A DNA stretch of 47,261 nucleotides from a virus, in IMG/VR virus record IMGVR_UViG_3300042894_000403, positions 1 through 47,261 of that record; one strand, given 5' to 3'. Numbering within the stretch: position 1 is the first letter of the stretch; each line of letters opens with the position of its first letter. Below are positions 20,701 to 27,173 of the stretch, one piece after another. A program made the translations under genes and the position numbers. The notes under the pieces were generated by a model. That model was not told the origin of the DNA and ran no database searches. It saw only the letters and a list, made by a program, of their open reading frames with translations.

Positions 20701-23290
20701 TGTCTAAGACATCAAATAATGGGGGTTGTTGTAGATATTCTTTTTGTTGGCTTTGATTCCAATTAACCCCATCAAACCACCATTGGCTACCTTTATATAT
20801 TCCTAGTTTAACCACTGTGGTATTGTAGGCAATAACATCTCCATCGGCCGCTTTTGTAAGTTCAACATAATAAGGGCCCGATGGTAATTGTAACGAGTTA
20901 ACGCTATATTGAACTAACGTTAATAGATAAATTTTATTTTTAACTAGCGGGTCAGTATCGTTGCCAAAAATTACACGTAGACCTTCTGGGTAGGCAATAT
21001 CGCCGTTACTGTCAAACAGCTCAATACCAAATACACTGGTATATATTTTACCTTGTAGGTCAATGAACGCATTTTGAATAGTTGTATCTAATACGTCAAT
21101 TGGTGCTTTAGCAATACGCCCATCATTGACCAATTGCATATTAGATTCAAATTGTACAATAGGACGTTGGCCACGAATACCATTATTAAAAGTTGGAACA
21201 GTGCCATTATAGGCTGCTGTAGCAGTAATTACATCAACATGGAACCATCGATTGCCGCGAGACCATGCATTGCGTTCTTTACTTGCACGATTGATGGTAA
21301 TGTAGTCGGGGAAATATTCACCTGGATAATTTATTGCTATTTCATCAATATATGCTTCTGGAGTTACTAGCTCGTCAACTGGTACTAATTGTATTCCGCC
21401 ACCGATATCACCAACTTGTTCAACATAAAATTGACGATTTTGATAGTATGCTGGGGCTACATCATCACCAAATTGCACTTTAAGCCCTGATGTGAATTCA
21501 ATACCATTAGGACTAGTATAGTTTTGCTGACCTATGATATCAGTCTCTACATCTATTATCCACCCAGCATATTGAATAATTTTAATCGGAGTATAGATAT
21601 TTGGCGCAACCCCATCTTGAATCCATAATTGATCATTTTGTGAAGTCAATAAAGGAACCGTAGCAAAGAAGCCGTCGTAATCTTTAAAGAATTCTTTGTT
21701 AGCATTTGCAATGCCAAGTTTAATATAGATCTTCTCATTAACTGCTACATCTTGAGTATGAACTAGTTTAAGCAACGGGTCGCCAGATGCAATGCTTGTA
21801 ACTATAGTTCCGGCAGCAATGTCTGTGTACGATGCTGTTACATTCATTACTCCTGTATCGTTGGTTAAGGTAAATTCACTTCCACTAACCGTGTCGCTGA
21901 TTGTAAATGTTGTTACTGAAGTAACATCTTTAATATAGTAAGTAGTACCTGAAATTATTCCTCCCACTGCTGGGTTTCCAACAAATACCACAGGCATATT
22001 TGCTACTAAGCCGGTTGTAGTTGTAACAGTGATCTCGTTGGTACCAGATGCAGTTGCAGACAGTGCGGTTATGACATCTGTACGTTTTATAGTCGCATTA
22101 GCCGATACCGTAACAGTGTTAGGAACATAAACATATTCTTGTCCTACAGTTGCGTCATATAATAATGATACTACTTGACTTCCTACTGTTAAACTTGTAC
22201 CAGCAATAATATTTGCAGCAATAGCAGTATCTAAACGTAATTTTTGACCAATGTCAACATAAACCACACGCCATACGTCATAACGATCTTCTTCAGCAAT
22301 GACCGCATTGGCATCATACCCCGGAATAATATCGCCGTCATTGTCAACTACTACTGGATTCGTCCAGGCTTCTTCACCTGCATTTGTCCACGTGTTAACA
22401 TCGACAAATATAGTATATCTGCCGTTTAGTTGACCTGTGATACCTGCATATTGTGGATATGCGGTTAAAAATTGGCTTAATGTTTTATTAGCTACCTGAC
22501 TGTACGGGATAGGAGTAGCATAGTCTACACTAAACACAGTAGGCATATTGACATAACGATCTTGTGCGTAGGTTTGTGGTACTTTGAATGTTACTATACC
22601 GTTATCAGCACCGTTATTTTCTACGCCAAATACATCGCGTGAACTTAAGGTAGGAGTAGCACTAACTACACCGTCTATACCAGTCTCTGTTTGAATCCAA
22701 AACGGCACACCCGGTTGGTCAACTACAAACTCATAAACTCCGCCGCGGGCACAAATAATACTGTTATCAACAACACCGTTGTTTCTAAATATATAACGAC
22801 CGTTAGCAGCATCACGTGTCACGGTGTAGGTAATCGTTAAATCAACCCCGCTAGTGCTTACATCAACAGGATCGGGCCCATCGGGCAACCAGTAGTATTG
22901 ACTAAAATTAATTAATTTGTCGAAACTAATTTTAGGATCAAACGTATAATAATCTTGTTCAAATAACCGACTGTGATTATTTGTTAGCCCACCGTAATAT
23001 CCAATTTTATCTAATAGGTCAATATAGTCAGCAACAAAGGTAACATTGTTCTGTTCATCTTGAATTACAACCCCCGGCTCCAACTGGTAATTTTGTCTAG
23101 TAGCGTTATATTCAATAACATAACTATCACTAGGTTTATATGTAGGAGCAAATTTACGACCGATATATCCGTAAAGCGTTTCTAAGTTTGGTTCAGTTAC
23201 TAACTGATCCATTGTAGCAGCTAAGAATTTCTTATTAGCATCACTTTGGAATACGGTAGGTAAAAATTTGTAGGTTTTTCTTGTTGCCAT
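8717..23290 (-). CDS. Giant virion structural protein in the gp7 position, with FG-GAP propeller
   Basis: A single frame of 4857 codons, about 31% of the window. The N-terminus (MATRKTYKFLPTVFQSDANK, then LYGYIGRKFAPTYKPSDSYV) resembles that of giant structural proteins in aquatic T4-like phages and probably anchors it in the baseplate. Visible parts: about 2000-2035 a CBM5/12-like module (WYQGQDYLKGDLVQYKSQYY); about 2420-3310 seven FG-GAP motifs such as GQFGYALDIEG and DQFGYSMAFNQDGEW; about 3985-4050 Gly-rich SGSGYTTTPTVIVNG repeats; about 4590-4625 another CBM-like module (VVWSANTAYAAGTAINYAGN). The last 150 residues look Ig-like. No protease or glycanase motif was recognised. It follows gp6 by 18 nt, where T4 has gp7, and precedes the fibres. 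It may serve as both wedge and adhesin. Confidence 0.88.
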   Translation of the reverse strand: MATRKTYKFLPTVFQSDANKKFLAATMDQLVTEPNLETLYGYIGRKFAPTYKPSDSYVIEYNATRQNYQLEPGVVIQDEQNNVTFVADYIDLLDKIGYYGGLTNNHSRLFEQDYYTFDPKISFDKLINFSQYYWLPDGPDPVDVSTSGVDLTITYTVTRDAANGRYIFRNNGVVDNSIICARGGVYEFVVDQPGVPFWIQTETGIDGVVSATPTLSSRDVFGVENNGADNGIVTFKVPQTYAQDRYVNMPTVFSVDYATPIPYSQVANKTLSQFLTAYPQYAGITGQLNGRYTIFVDVNTWTNAGEEAWTNPVVVDNDGDIIPGYDANAVIAEEDRYDVWRVVYVDIGQKLRLDTAIAANIIAGTSLTVGSQVVSLLYDATVGQEYVYVPNTVTVSANATIKRTDVITALSATASGTNEITVTTTTGLVANMPVVFVGNPAVGGIISGTTYYIKDVTSVTTFTISDTVSGSEFTLTNDTGVMNVTASYTDIAAGTIVTSIASGDPLLKLVHTQDVAVNEKIYIKLGIANANKEFFKDYDGFFATVPLLTSQNDQLWIQDGVAPNIYTPIKIIQYAGWIIDVETDIIGQQNYTSPNGIEFTSGLKVQFGDDVAPAYYQNRQFYVEQVGDIGGGIQLVPVDELVTPEAYIDEIAINYPGEYFPDYITINRASKERNAWSRGNRWFHVDVITATAAYNGTVPTFNNGIRGQRPIVQFESNMQLVNDGRIAKAPIDVLDTTIQNAFIDLQGKIYTSVFGIELFDSNGDIAYPEGLRVIFGNDTDPLVKNKIYLLTLVQYSVNSLQLPSGPYYVELTKAADGDVIAYNTTVVKLGIYKGSQWWFDGVNWNQSQQKEYLQQPPLFDVLDSRLDLSTGEVIQGKSLSQYTRSTFIGTQIFGYDRATTGTTDSVLSRGPVAPVYDANGNAITNFYLSYKNFTTQGDIKFQNFFNTDTFSYVDESGTIVSRNVNLGYIQKIVDSQTLDPKNTWLTVPEQSKQYQLFSFVYTEPTNPDNYLNINGYTDTFTLDITPVSDEQSIPYVKVFQNFVYLKPTIDWTIVGNQITISTTLNINDQIDILVYSNEISSTAFYQVPQNLDLNSQNIDIDSLTLGQLRNHLVALAQNSTIVEGDVLAQSNLRDIDIKQQGGTILKHSAPVPYASLFLIDEQANFINSVRYTQQEYTKFKNKFLELSTSLEGIDPTDPIGSVDKILTRINIVKNKSFPWYYSDMVPYGPLKNIVGQIGAIDGFEVFDPLQTNYEITNIFSDTKLSNQAVLVYLNDQQLIKGLDYTFRTDTPSIDFTIALAVGDIIKIVEYSNTDGNYIPETPSKLGLWPRYTPEIFVDDTYRTSTTVIRGHDGSITPSFGDYRDSFLLELELRIYNNIKLSANTTFSEIFSVVPGKFRSSDYTLADANQVRSQSFLNWVGNNKLDYTINDTFDPNDPFTWNYSSSRDRVNGELLPGSWRACYMYFYDTIRPHLTPWEMLGFPSQPDWWQGFYGPAPFTGGNKVLWDDLEAGYIRYGDRQGIDPHYVRPGLSDFIPVDENGNLISVAQLLCRTFNSKQAGAAWAIGQQGPVEFAWRTSSDFPFAAQQALALLKPAKYFGTLIDVNSYTPLNALYTFSTDVQGITTEITQYLEDSTNRQITQSAVDYNGNTSAGTVYRGAGYINWITEYLINQGVSPAKYLLPLVQNFQVNLTYKVSGFTDQKYLEVLAEQVSPTSTNDSILIPNENYKVFLNEKPVAMDEIIYSALIIEKTNNGYSMRGYDLFNSYFTIIPSIINNNASKIKVLNSTATIYNDYQNLLMNVPYGYEFNTQQQVVDFMISYERYLIAQGWTFTDTDPQLNEIKNWRLSAREFLYWAQQGWKAGSILVVSPVSNTLNAITSGAVTEGIEDSQYGSRVVDQNFNLIKNNNYAVYRTPTEFKLELQDEASVIGYVKVSLVQYEHTLIFDNTTVFNDVIYQPSSGNRQFRLKLIGQRTADWDGSLSPEGYIYNSGVVDAWYQGQDYLKGDLVQYKSQYYTALRDIPANGTFQFQNWQVLGKNEIQTGLLPNFSTIAVESQSFYDSYAKIRNKNQMAYSHALIGFRERQYLSDLGLTETTQIEFYKGYVAQKGTKNAVDAFTKATINNLTSNIALYEEWAVRVGEYGALTSNPFVEIALDEKAFGVNPSVASFVDAADNNLANGVTIFNSTQLHKSYGAYSANVALNRTENSDYDNDIPTAGYVNIDDVDLQIFDLTNYVDLDNKIADMGSGYLIWVAKDFTQDWNVFRVTETNNQITAVTNSLNGYITFTTDNPHGLSKYDIFLVKNFDAAYNGFYQVLRVTGASSLLVRYTGDITNLGNLTTQTGSGMLFRLDSMRFKYMEESRVYGLLNPPNGWKVGDKIWIDIDAETTAVQGQPFGTQPSGTWKVYEKQTPWGLDQEVIKGGSEYVPNDGFGTSVKMSSDGLIIVAGAAQQGQIQFTTTGYLNANVGAYIEQVSSGANLTLVSNLGGNIYAGQYNNNFTFDSTGNLSILSIDTGAKFISSTTRIGYVNTFLKNYAGEFDQGLILTPTAANTYAYGHSVDLATTAAGNTKVAIGAPSSWSGNGYVYIYDKTLSSYSFDRSQILVSNVTGDQFGYSMAFNQDGEWLYISAPGNNSVYAYGLKRYVPVQTQLTSVNNKNTVYLNSPISVNPTDVLIQANTGARTSVLSVVSSTEIVVDNITNFVKVTTGTDGNVVIDANLTILANISVLSSGNLVSYGVYPTDLRSNAAVSSIQINSFTPDFTSGSDASSLLVTSLDKTFIPNIDYVFDYSTRTVRFINNGNIASNANISATTVTITQRPYYALVQKLTVPTGNSWAQFGYAISSSFDGAQVAVGAPGDTVEDINGILQLGAGAVYVYDRVIEAFNSVTDAVAGTGGQDYNTENIIATVHKVTIDGIENIQYTVVGTNTIRFTNPPAIGQVILVEVNKFNYLERLIGVDSLTGGLAAIQANAAFGTSLTICSNNCAIYIGAPYYDNGTEYNSGAVWKFHNRGRLYGTDTGYVLNPTFNPVDTIRLNNFEVRISLGLTGNVTVSTGDWITQPSTGANVRVTESTTGDIVKVSGYQNAYVFSTGANVAINNSWTASNVAVRLTTLDEFVQDVNDANILGVTATNENGYLRLDSDVKVAKDQLRILSGITNSSSAGVLAESEMIVFAFMQIIVNPYGLPGEYFGTKVKLAANAYMLVIGSARGTTKELTTIDVSTTTNGTVFDAASTRLHDRIPGSGSVYIYELYDDPRDDVEDPGRYAFAQQLDPGILIPGGQFGYALDIEGAYITIAAPFMAPAGAPAKSGSIYVFSNPTMARGWGLIRYQSPKVDLDSVTRAYLYSSQTNLIEENLQFVDPAKGRILGQAEENISFKTEYDPAVYNKGYNSEADINSSVYWSDKQVGKVWWDLSTVRFIDYEQDSLTYRSLHWGELFPGSSINVYEWIESTVLPSQYVNTNGALQGIPKHEDDSAYVEIITVDQTTGIITTRYFFWVYDQTHLDDTIPSRTLPVKAIVDYIANPKSQGIPYAAMIRSNAIVFYNVATYLSSDNTIVHLDHQLEINTDLIHSEYELIQKGNPNNPIPTKLVNKFVDSLAGIDQQGSTVPDPTLSLADRYGVDIRPRQSMFVDRLSAVNEMIQYVNDIFAINPIAEQFDLTGLNAQEAEPNFKLGEYDQAVSTEVELEYIDTLPLSPGYRVLVKNDTSQNGLWVLYTLTDSKSWLITRVQSYKTSIYWSYADWYATGYSASTKPDFSVETTVNALALQAIAGSVIYIRNATGNNTWQLVVVEVGGGLGVVGIQNGTVQLDTTLGNYVDNNLGFGNQDFDSNRYDQNPNKEIRSIVQALYNNIFKNTLQGEFNNLFFVMINYLLTEQTYVDWLFKSSFISITHKLRTLSQFPSYVVDNQTYYQNYIEEVKPYRTKIREYLLDYTGNDTFGGDITDFDLPAYYDTFGLTSMFRSPSGEAPYVAKDSATWQTWPYNQWYNNRNLVVDGIRIENAGKGYILPPAITIISTDGNGNGATATATLDGNSGSLISITVTNSGSGYTTTPTVIVNGSVVGNIVVIGGNVNLISSTYTINSTAGLFTGMSANTAFDATTVIAAIDSANSQITMSSANISSFTGTAISFGYTSINAGTVATAYAVMKNPVVRSFNSTLKFDRINYTSNVKVWTANTTYIQTQFDANGRVSSGDIITYAFQDGNVMLRKAYFINSNITTSTQFIPSDYTVCPASYFSNANDRIIGYYEPANVMPAVDTIQTAVTMANTATNTNTIYVYNAASLAKNMYIGESGVQAGYVTGLIGNINLQVNSLGHFYGNLYKGSTAIENITNMSGLQVGQYVTGANIGFEATIVSVNYTTNSVNLTDTISGNLTLANISFGGIPIKVTQVTLSTNVTLATDTTITARYDSLEQLVPGVTYPTSVTQSVPFTLNPLFGRSYDIAPYDPVQFSKDGIALLSTSVYDQALYSLYANIALGTAPEDIVTQGGQFIDTYHSRAPEELVPGITFDTLDMRIYTKVGANVAAYRIFDNMVNEPAYLKISTANTTQLSTNLSITDANIYVIDATLLTEPSPLYARPGVVFINGERITYYKKNIYTPVVWSANTAYAAGTAINYAGNNYIVTGNVNANSWNYVSTANISYLPGTNVLGQIRRGTQGTGANVLYPVGVRVTDASPNQTLPDTVYGNLMVNANVLYNSGTGGNILEGNGLVGSTTSAAMFIKDWPSYDPTNIYTYVINTPVTNWSLAVNASTARFASNVTISDVFGVVVTSSATESLLPASSRTMKYTWEWSADGITWNVITDSWTYIDGIQFAQGTNNTLSLVNLNDPAHAWYPTGPIGYQVRCTTTFNSIYGLIPFASATGTITA
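13360..16020 (-). repeat. Seven FG-GAP repeats in the giant protein
   Basis: Protein-level repeats within the giant gene. In order of translation they begin DGFGTSVKMSSDG, YAYGHSVDLATTA, DQFGYSMAFNQDG, AQFGYAISSSFDG, AAFGTSLTICSNN, EYFGTKVKLAANA and GQFGYALDIEGAY. Most are followed 8-12 residues later by 'AP' (VAIGAPSS, LYISAPGN, VAVGAPGD, IYIGAPYY, ITIAAPFM) and then a 'VYIYD'-type strand. Seven copies equal the blade number of the integrin alpha-chain propeller. Spacing is uneven, with long insertions between copies. Coordinates are approximate. Confidence 0.75.
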
Positions 23291-23308
23291 GCTAGTCCCG
23301 TCTTTTTG

Positions 23309-26300
23309 TTAACTTACTATGATTGCACCAGTTTGATTTAATTGTGCCGCAGTAATTGCTGTAATAATTTGTACGTTGTCTACTGTGGCTGCGCTTGTAA
23401 TAATTTCATTGATGTTAGCATTTACCTGTAATAAACTACCAAATGCATCTGCTTGATTAGCAGGAACAATGATAATGCTAGAAACATTAGGACTTAATTG
23501 AACATGTAGATAACTTGCTAGTTCACTAAAGTAAAAAGTTTCGCCGAAGTCCCAGTTTGAAACATCAAAATATGTGTTAATGGCAGCAATTACGCTGGTT
23601 TTAATTTCGTTATCACTGATCACTACGTTAGGATTTTTAACGATCTTAAACGTAGCCTGCAGCGTAGGTATTGCCTTGCTACCAAATAAAGGTTTAAACT
23701 TAGCTGGATTATAAATGATAGTGTCGCTAATTGCTTTGTAGTTGTCTAAGGTGCTGTAATCAAGTTGCAATTCTTCACTAGTAGGTGCCAGCGGCTGTGC
23801 AACTTGTCCAGATGTATCTTGTATCCATGTTAAGTAATCAATTGAATATTGCTGTGTTAATACATACAAGTCGATAATATTATTTGGGCTTGGGTCAATA
23901 CGTCTGTTATTAGGACTGTTATGACGATATTGGAAGTATAAATCTTGACGACCCAGTTTAGCTGTGTACCCCGTAACTGTGTTAATTGCAAACACTGCAC
24001 CGCTTACAGTTAATTGATAAAATATATCTAAATTAGGAATGTAAAATAATTGTCCTGTTTGATATAGTGTTTTTGCCTGTTCAATTGCACGCAAGGTATT
24101 GTATGATGACACCACGGTGGCATTATCCACAGGAGTTTGAATAACAAAGTTATCGTAACTTACAGTATCTTGAAAGTATACATATTTTTCAGCTGTGTTT
24201 ACTGTAGGGTTAACAATGAGATCAAACAGTTCGGGATTATCAGGTATGCCGTCATTGTCGCTATCGCTGAATGTTATATAAATTTTATCAATGTTTACAT
24301 ACCCGTCAACTTCAGTAATTGACTTATTGATGTACCATATATAATCTAATGCCAATGGGTTGCTATCATCGGGATTGCTGTTAACTTTTAACACCTTAAT
24401 TTGATCGTGTACTGTTAAGCCCGTTTTAGCATCAAAAATCTTTGTGGCGCCATCATAGTAGAAATTAGTTTCTAGTACACTTTCAAATACATAATTTAAT
24501 CCATGATACAATACAGTGTATGTTTTACCTACTGTTTGGAATGCAATAATCCAGCTAGCGTCTTTGGCTTGCCCGCTAGTGTCTCCCGCCCATGTTAGTC
24601 CAAAGTCACTGGTTAAGTCTAAGTCTGTTGGTAGTATAATTTTCCAGGTGCCGGTGTCTGTATCGTAGCGTAGACCAAAGTTGGCATACGCTTGTATGTA
24701 GCCCACCATTGATTGTACTAATGCGTTAGGGAAATCAACATTAAACACCGCAAATACTTTGTCACCAATAACAGTTTGTGCATTACCGTCTAAGCCAACT
24801 GCTGGAATAATTTGATTTAGTGTAACCGGTCCTGCACCACTGGCTAAATTACCTTGCCCACCATTGGTGCCGTCACCTACTACTAATTCAATAGCTGCAT
24901 ATACATAATATTTGTCTCCCGATTTGCTAGGAGTGCCTGTGCGTACATAGTTTTGGCTATCAAAGTAATTGCCTGTACCTGCACTAAATCTAATAATCGC
25001 GCCCTGGCGAATGTATTTGTTGCTGTTGGCAACTATATCACCAATTTGTAGGATATTGCCTGCTACGTCAACAAAAAAGCCAGTACAACCGTTGGCAATT
25101 GTAGTTGATGTGTGCCAATATACATCTGTCAAAGTAATTAACGGATAGTCAGCGTAGAATAATTGTTGCGTTTCTGTTGCTTGTGCAATAGGAGCAACAC
25201 GATCATAAATTGTACGATAGATGTCGTTGGTTGTAAAGAAGTCAAAACTAAATGTATCAGTAAAGCTATCACGATATAACATACCATCTTGTGAAAAGAT
25301 GTTAGTACTTGAATATTTGCCAGTTGCGTCAATGACATCTAAGTAACGACTAACACCAGAACTTGTACGGTTAACTGCTTTTATTTTTAAAATATTACTG
25401 AATAGTGTGTAAGGTAAGATATTATAATCTTCACCTGTGATCATACGATTCTGTGTGTAGAATTGTTGTGGAGCCTTTTGTTTAATATCATCTAGACTTT
25501 CACGTGTACTTGAATTAGCAATAGTATATTGCAGACTAGCTGAGATATTTAATACCTCAACCCGGCCCGATTGGCTAACATAATTAATAGACATAACTAC
25601 ACCCTGCATTTCATCGGGTGTAATTTTATACTGTAGGCCATTTGATGCTCTATAATATACACGGAAGTTGCCTTGCGGGATATTACTAAATGCACCGTCA
25701 CCAAATACTAGATCAATTTGATCAGCGGCTTGTGTGTTTACTTGATAGATATTCCGATTTGATGTATTGTTATAGATAACGTTAGTGTTAGCTACAGCAG
25801 GAACCTGTGTCCATAGCTGACCCAAAGTTCCGTCACTGTTTACACTGTATAACCAAACGTCACTATTATTGATGTTGTTTACGTTAATATTAAAAATACG
25901 GTTAGGGATACTTTCTGCAAAGTTAAAATCACGCGATTGTATAATACCTTGTACAAAGTACAAGAAGTAACCTGTGTTATTGCTACTGTTGCCTAGACCG
26001 TCATTTCTGTATAAGAAATTAAACGGTGCTGATACCAATGGGGGTGCTTCGTATATGTAGCTTTCACCTGTACTAGTAGGGCTTACAAATTCAAAGTCCA
26101 TACTTGTGCCAGCCACTGTGGCTTTAAATGGATAAACTGATAATCTACCAGGTACATAATTTATGTTATATTCTTCTACGTTGATACCTGCAATATTCTG
26201 ACTACCTGCAGGTTTGCCAATCATTTGATTGCTTTGTAATGCGGCATTTAAAATAATAGTGAATTGTTCTAACCAATTGCTGTTAGCACTGTCTGCCCAA

Positions 26301-26728
26301 TTAACTACTAGTCCGCTTAGATTGATGCCGTTGCTGTCAAACACTGTTTCGGTTGTTGACACACTGTCAAATTTTAAGTAACCTTTGCTATTGATATTAC
26401 GTTTAGGATTATATGAAATTAATCGTGCTAATTTAAGAACACTGTCACGACGTTGTGCAGTGTCAATAAAGTTTTCACGTGCGTTTAAGTCGCCACGGAA
26501 GGCCAATGATTGACCTAAGAAGGCAATCATATCGATTAGTGCAATGAATTCACTTGATTCAATATAGTCGTTGAAGTCTTCTGGGTAGTATAATTGAAGG
26601 TAACTAATCATACTAGCACGAATCGTTTCGTAATCGTAGCTTTGGAAGTCGGCGTTACGGAAGGTTTGATAGACTTTTGTCCAGTCCTCTGCAACTAATA
26701 AACTCGATTGTCTTGTGGTAATTGCCAT
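23309..26728 (-). CDS. 6: Baseplate wedge subunit gp6-like, enlarged
   Basis: The 1139-residue product has the characteristic gp6 N-terminus: EDWTKVYQTFRNADFQSYDY, then SYLQLYYPEDFNDYIESSEF, IALIDMIAFLGQSLAFRGDL, NARENFIDTAQRRDSVLKLA and LISYNPKRNINSKGYL. T4 gp6 is 660 residues, so this version is much larger. The extra length lies mainly in the middle, where several beta-rich domains occur. The C-terminus (NPNVVISDNEIKTSVIAAIN, FDVSNWDFGETFYFSELASY) resembles the gp6/gpJ-type end. In T4, gp6 forms the ring joining the wedges around the hub. The gene sits between gp25 and the giant protein, as in the T4 order 25-6-7, and has its own late box 20 bp upstream with a GGGA ribosome-binding site. 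Confidence 0.93.
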   Translation of the reverse strand: MAITTRQSSLLVAEDWTKVYQTFRNADFQSYDYETIRASMISYLQLYYPEDFNDYIESSEFIALIDMIAFLGQSLAFRGDLNARENFIDTAQRRDSVLKLARLISYNPKRNINSKGYLKFDSVSTTETVFDSNGINLSGLVVNWADSANSNWLEQFTIILNAALQSNQMIGKPAGSQNIAGINVEEYNINYVPGRLSVYPFKATVAGTSMDFEFVSPTSTGESYIYEAPPLVSAPFNFLYRNDGLGNSSNNTGYFLYFVQGIIQSRDFNFAESIPNRIFNINVNNINNSDVWLYSVNSDGTLGQLWTQVPAVANTNVIYNNTSNRNIYQVNTQAADQIDLVFGDGAFSNIPQGNFRVYYRASNGLQYKITPDEMQGVVMSINYVSQSGRVEVLNISASLQYTIANSSTRESLDDIKQKAPQQFYTQNRMITGEDYNILPYTLFSNILKIKAVNRTSSGVSRYLDVIDATGKYSSTNIFSQDGMLYRDSFTDTFSFDFFTTNDIYRTIYDRVAPIAQATETQQLFYADYPLITLTDVYWHTSTTIANGCTGFFVDVAGNILQIGDIVANSNKYIRQGAIIRFSAGTGNYFDSQNYVRTGTPSKSGDKYYVYAAIELVVGDGTNGGQGNLASGAGPVTLNQIIPAVGLDGNAQTVIGDKVFAVFNVDFPNALVQSMVGYIQAYANFGLRYDTDTGTWKIILPTDLDLTSDFGLTWAGDTSGQAKDASWIIAFQTVGKTYTVLYHGLNYVFESVLETNFYYDGATKIFDAKTGLTVHDQIKVLKVNSNPDDSNPLALDYIWYINKSITEVDGYVNIDKIYITFSDSDNDGIPDNPELFDLIVNPTVNTAEKYVYFQDTVSYDNFVIQTPVDNATVVSSYNTLRAIEQAKTLYQTGQLFYIPNLDIFYQLTVSGAVFAINTVTGYTAKLGRQDLYFQYRHNSPNNRRIDPSPNNIIDLYVLTQQYSIDYLTWIQDTSGQVAQPLAPTSEELQLDYSTLDNYKAISDTIIYNPAKFKPLFGSKAIPTLQATFKIVKNPNVVISDNEIKTSVIAAINTYFDVSNWDFGETFYFSELASYLHVQLSPNVSSIIIVPANQADAFGSLLQVNANINEIITSAATVDNVQIITAITAAQLNQTGAIIVS

Positions 26729-26748
26729 ACATTATTCCCAATATAATG

Positions 26749-26756
26749 TATTTATC
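26749..26756 (-). promoter_or_regulatory. Late promoter box GATAAATA
   Basis: NATAAATA on the minus strand, 20 bp upstream of the gp6-like ATG (26728). Its 12-bp context CTAAGATAAATA is identical to that of the box at 4379. The predicted start near 26743 leaves a short leader with GGGA as ribosome-binding site. Confidence 0.65.
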
Positions 26757-26779
26757 TTAGAAATAAACTGTGTAGTTAA

Positions 26780-27160
26780 TTACTGTGCAGAAAGAGATTG
26801 GGATTCGCCGTTAAAATTTAACAGCATTGTATTGATTTGATTAGTTGGAACGTAGCGCAATTGTAGTTCAATTTGAATACCTTGGTCGTATTCTGTAACT
26901 ATGATATTATCAAAACTAACACGAGGATCATAACCAGCAACGGCCGATATGTCTGCAATGATCACACTTTTTAAATCTTCTGTGAACGGCTCATACAGTA
27001 CATTCCAGATAATTGTACCAAAGTTTGGGTTCATCAACTTCTCACCTTTACGGATGTTGAAATGATTTATAATGTCTTGTTTGATTAAGTCAAAGTCAGT
27101 CAAGCGGAAATTTTTGCTTGCTCCTAATGTACTAAATCCTTTATAAGTTGCGCCGGCCAT
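26780..27160 (-). CDS. 25: Baseplate wedge subunit gp25-like
   Basis: A 126-residue protein of the gp25/GPW family (T4 gp25 is 132). Typical features are FRLTDFDLIKQDIINHFNIR, then GEKLMNPNFGTIIWNVLYEP and a late DPRVSFDNIIV strand. In T4, gp25 with gp6 and gp53 locks the wedge to the tube and starts sheath assembly. The family is called lysozyme-like, but no catalytic site is apparent. The gene follows the spike gene by 8 nt and precedes gp6, exactly the T4 order. The ATG at 27160 lies 5 bp after a GATAAATA box, and no strong SD is visible. Confidence 0.93.
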   Translation of the reverse strand: MAGATYKGFSTLGASKNFRLTDFDLIKQDIINHFNIRKGEKLMNPNFGTIIWNVLYEPFTEDLKSVIIADISAVAGYDPRVSFDNIIVTEYDQGIQIELQLRYVPTNQINTMLLNFNGESQSLSAQ

Positions 27161-27165
27161 ATTAA

Positions 27166-27173
27166 TATTTATC
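27166..27173 (-). promoter_or_regulatory. Possible late promoter box GATAAATA
   Basis: NATAAATA on the minus strand overlapping the TAA stop of the spike gene, 5 bp before the gp25 ATG. Because the octamer contains TAA, a chance match at a stop codon is possible. If it is used, the transcript would start at the ATG. Confidence 0.35.
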
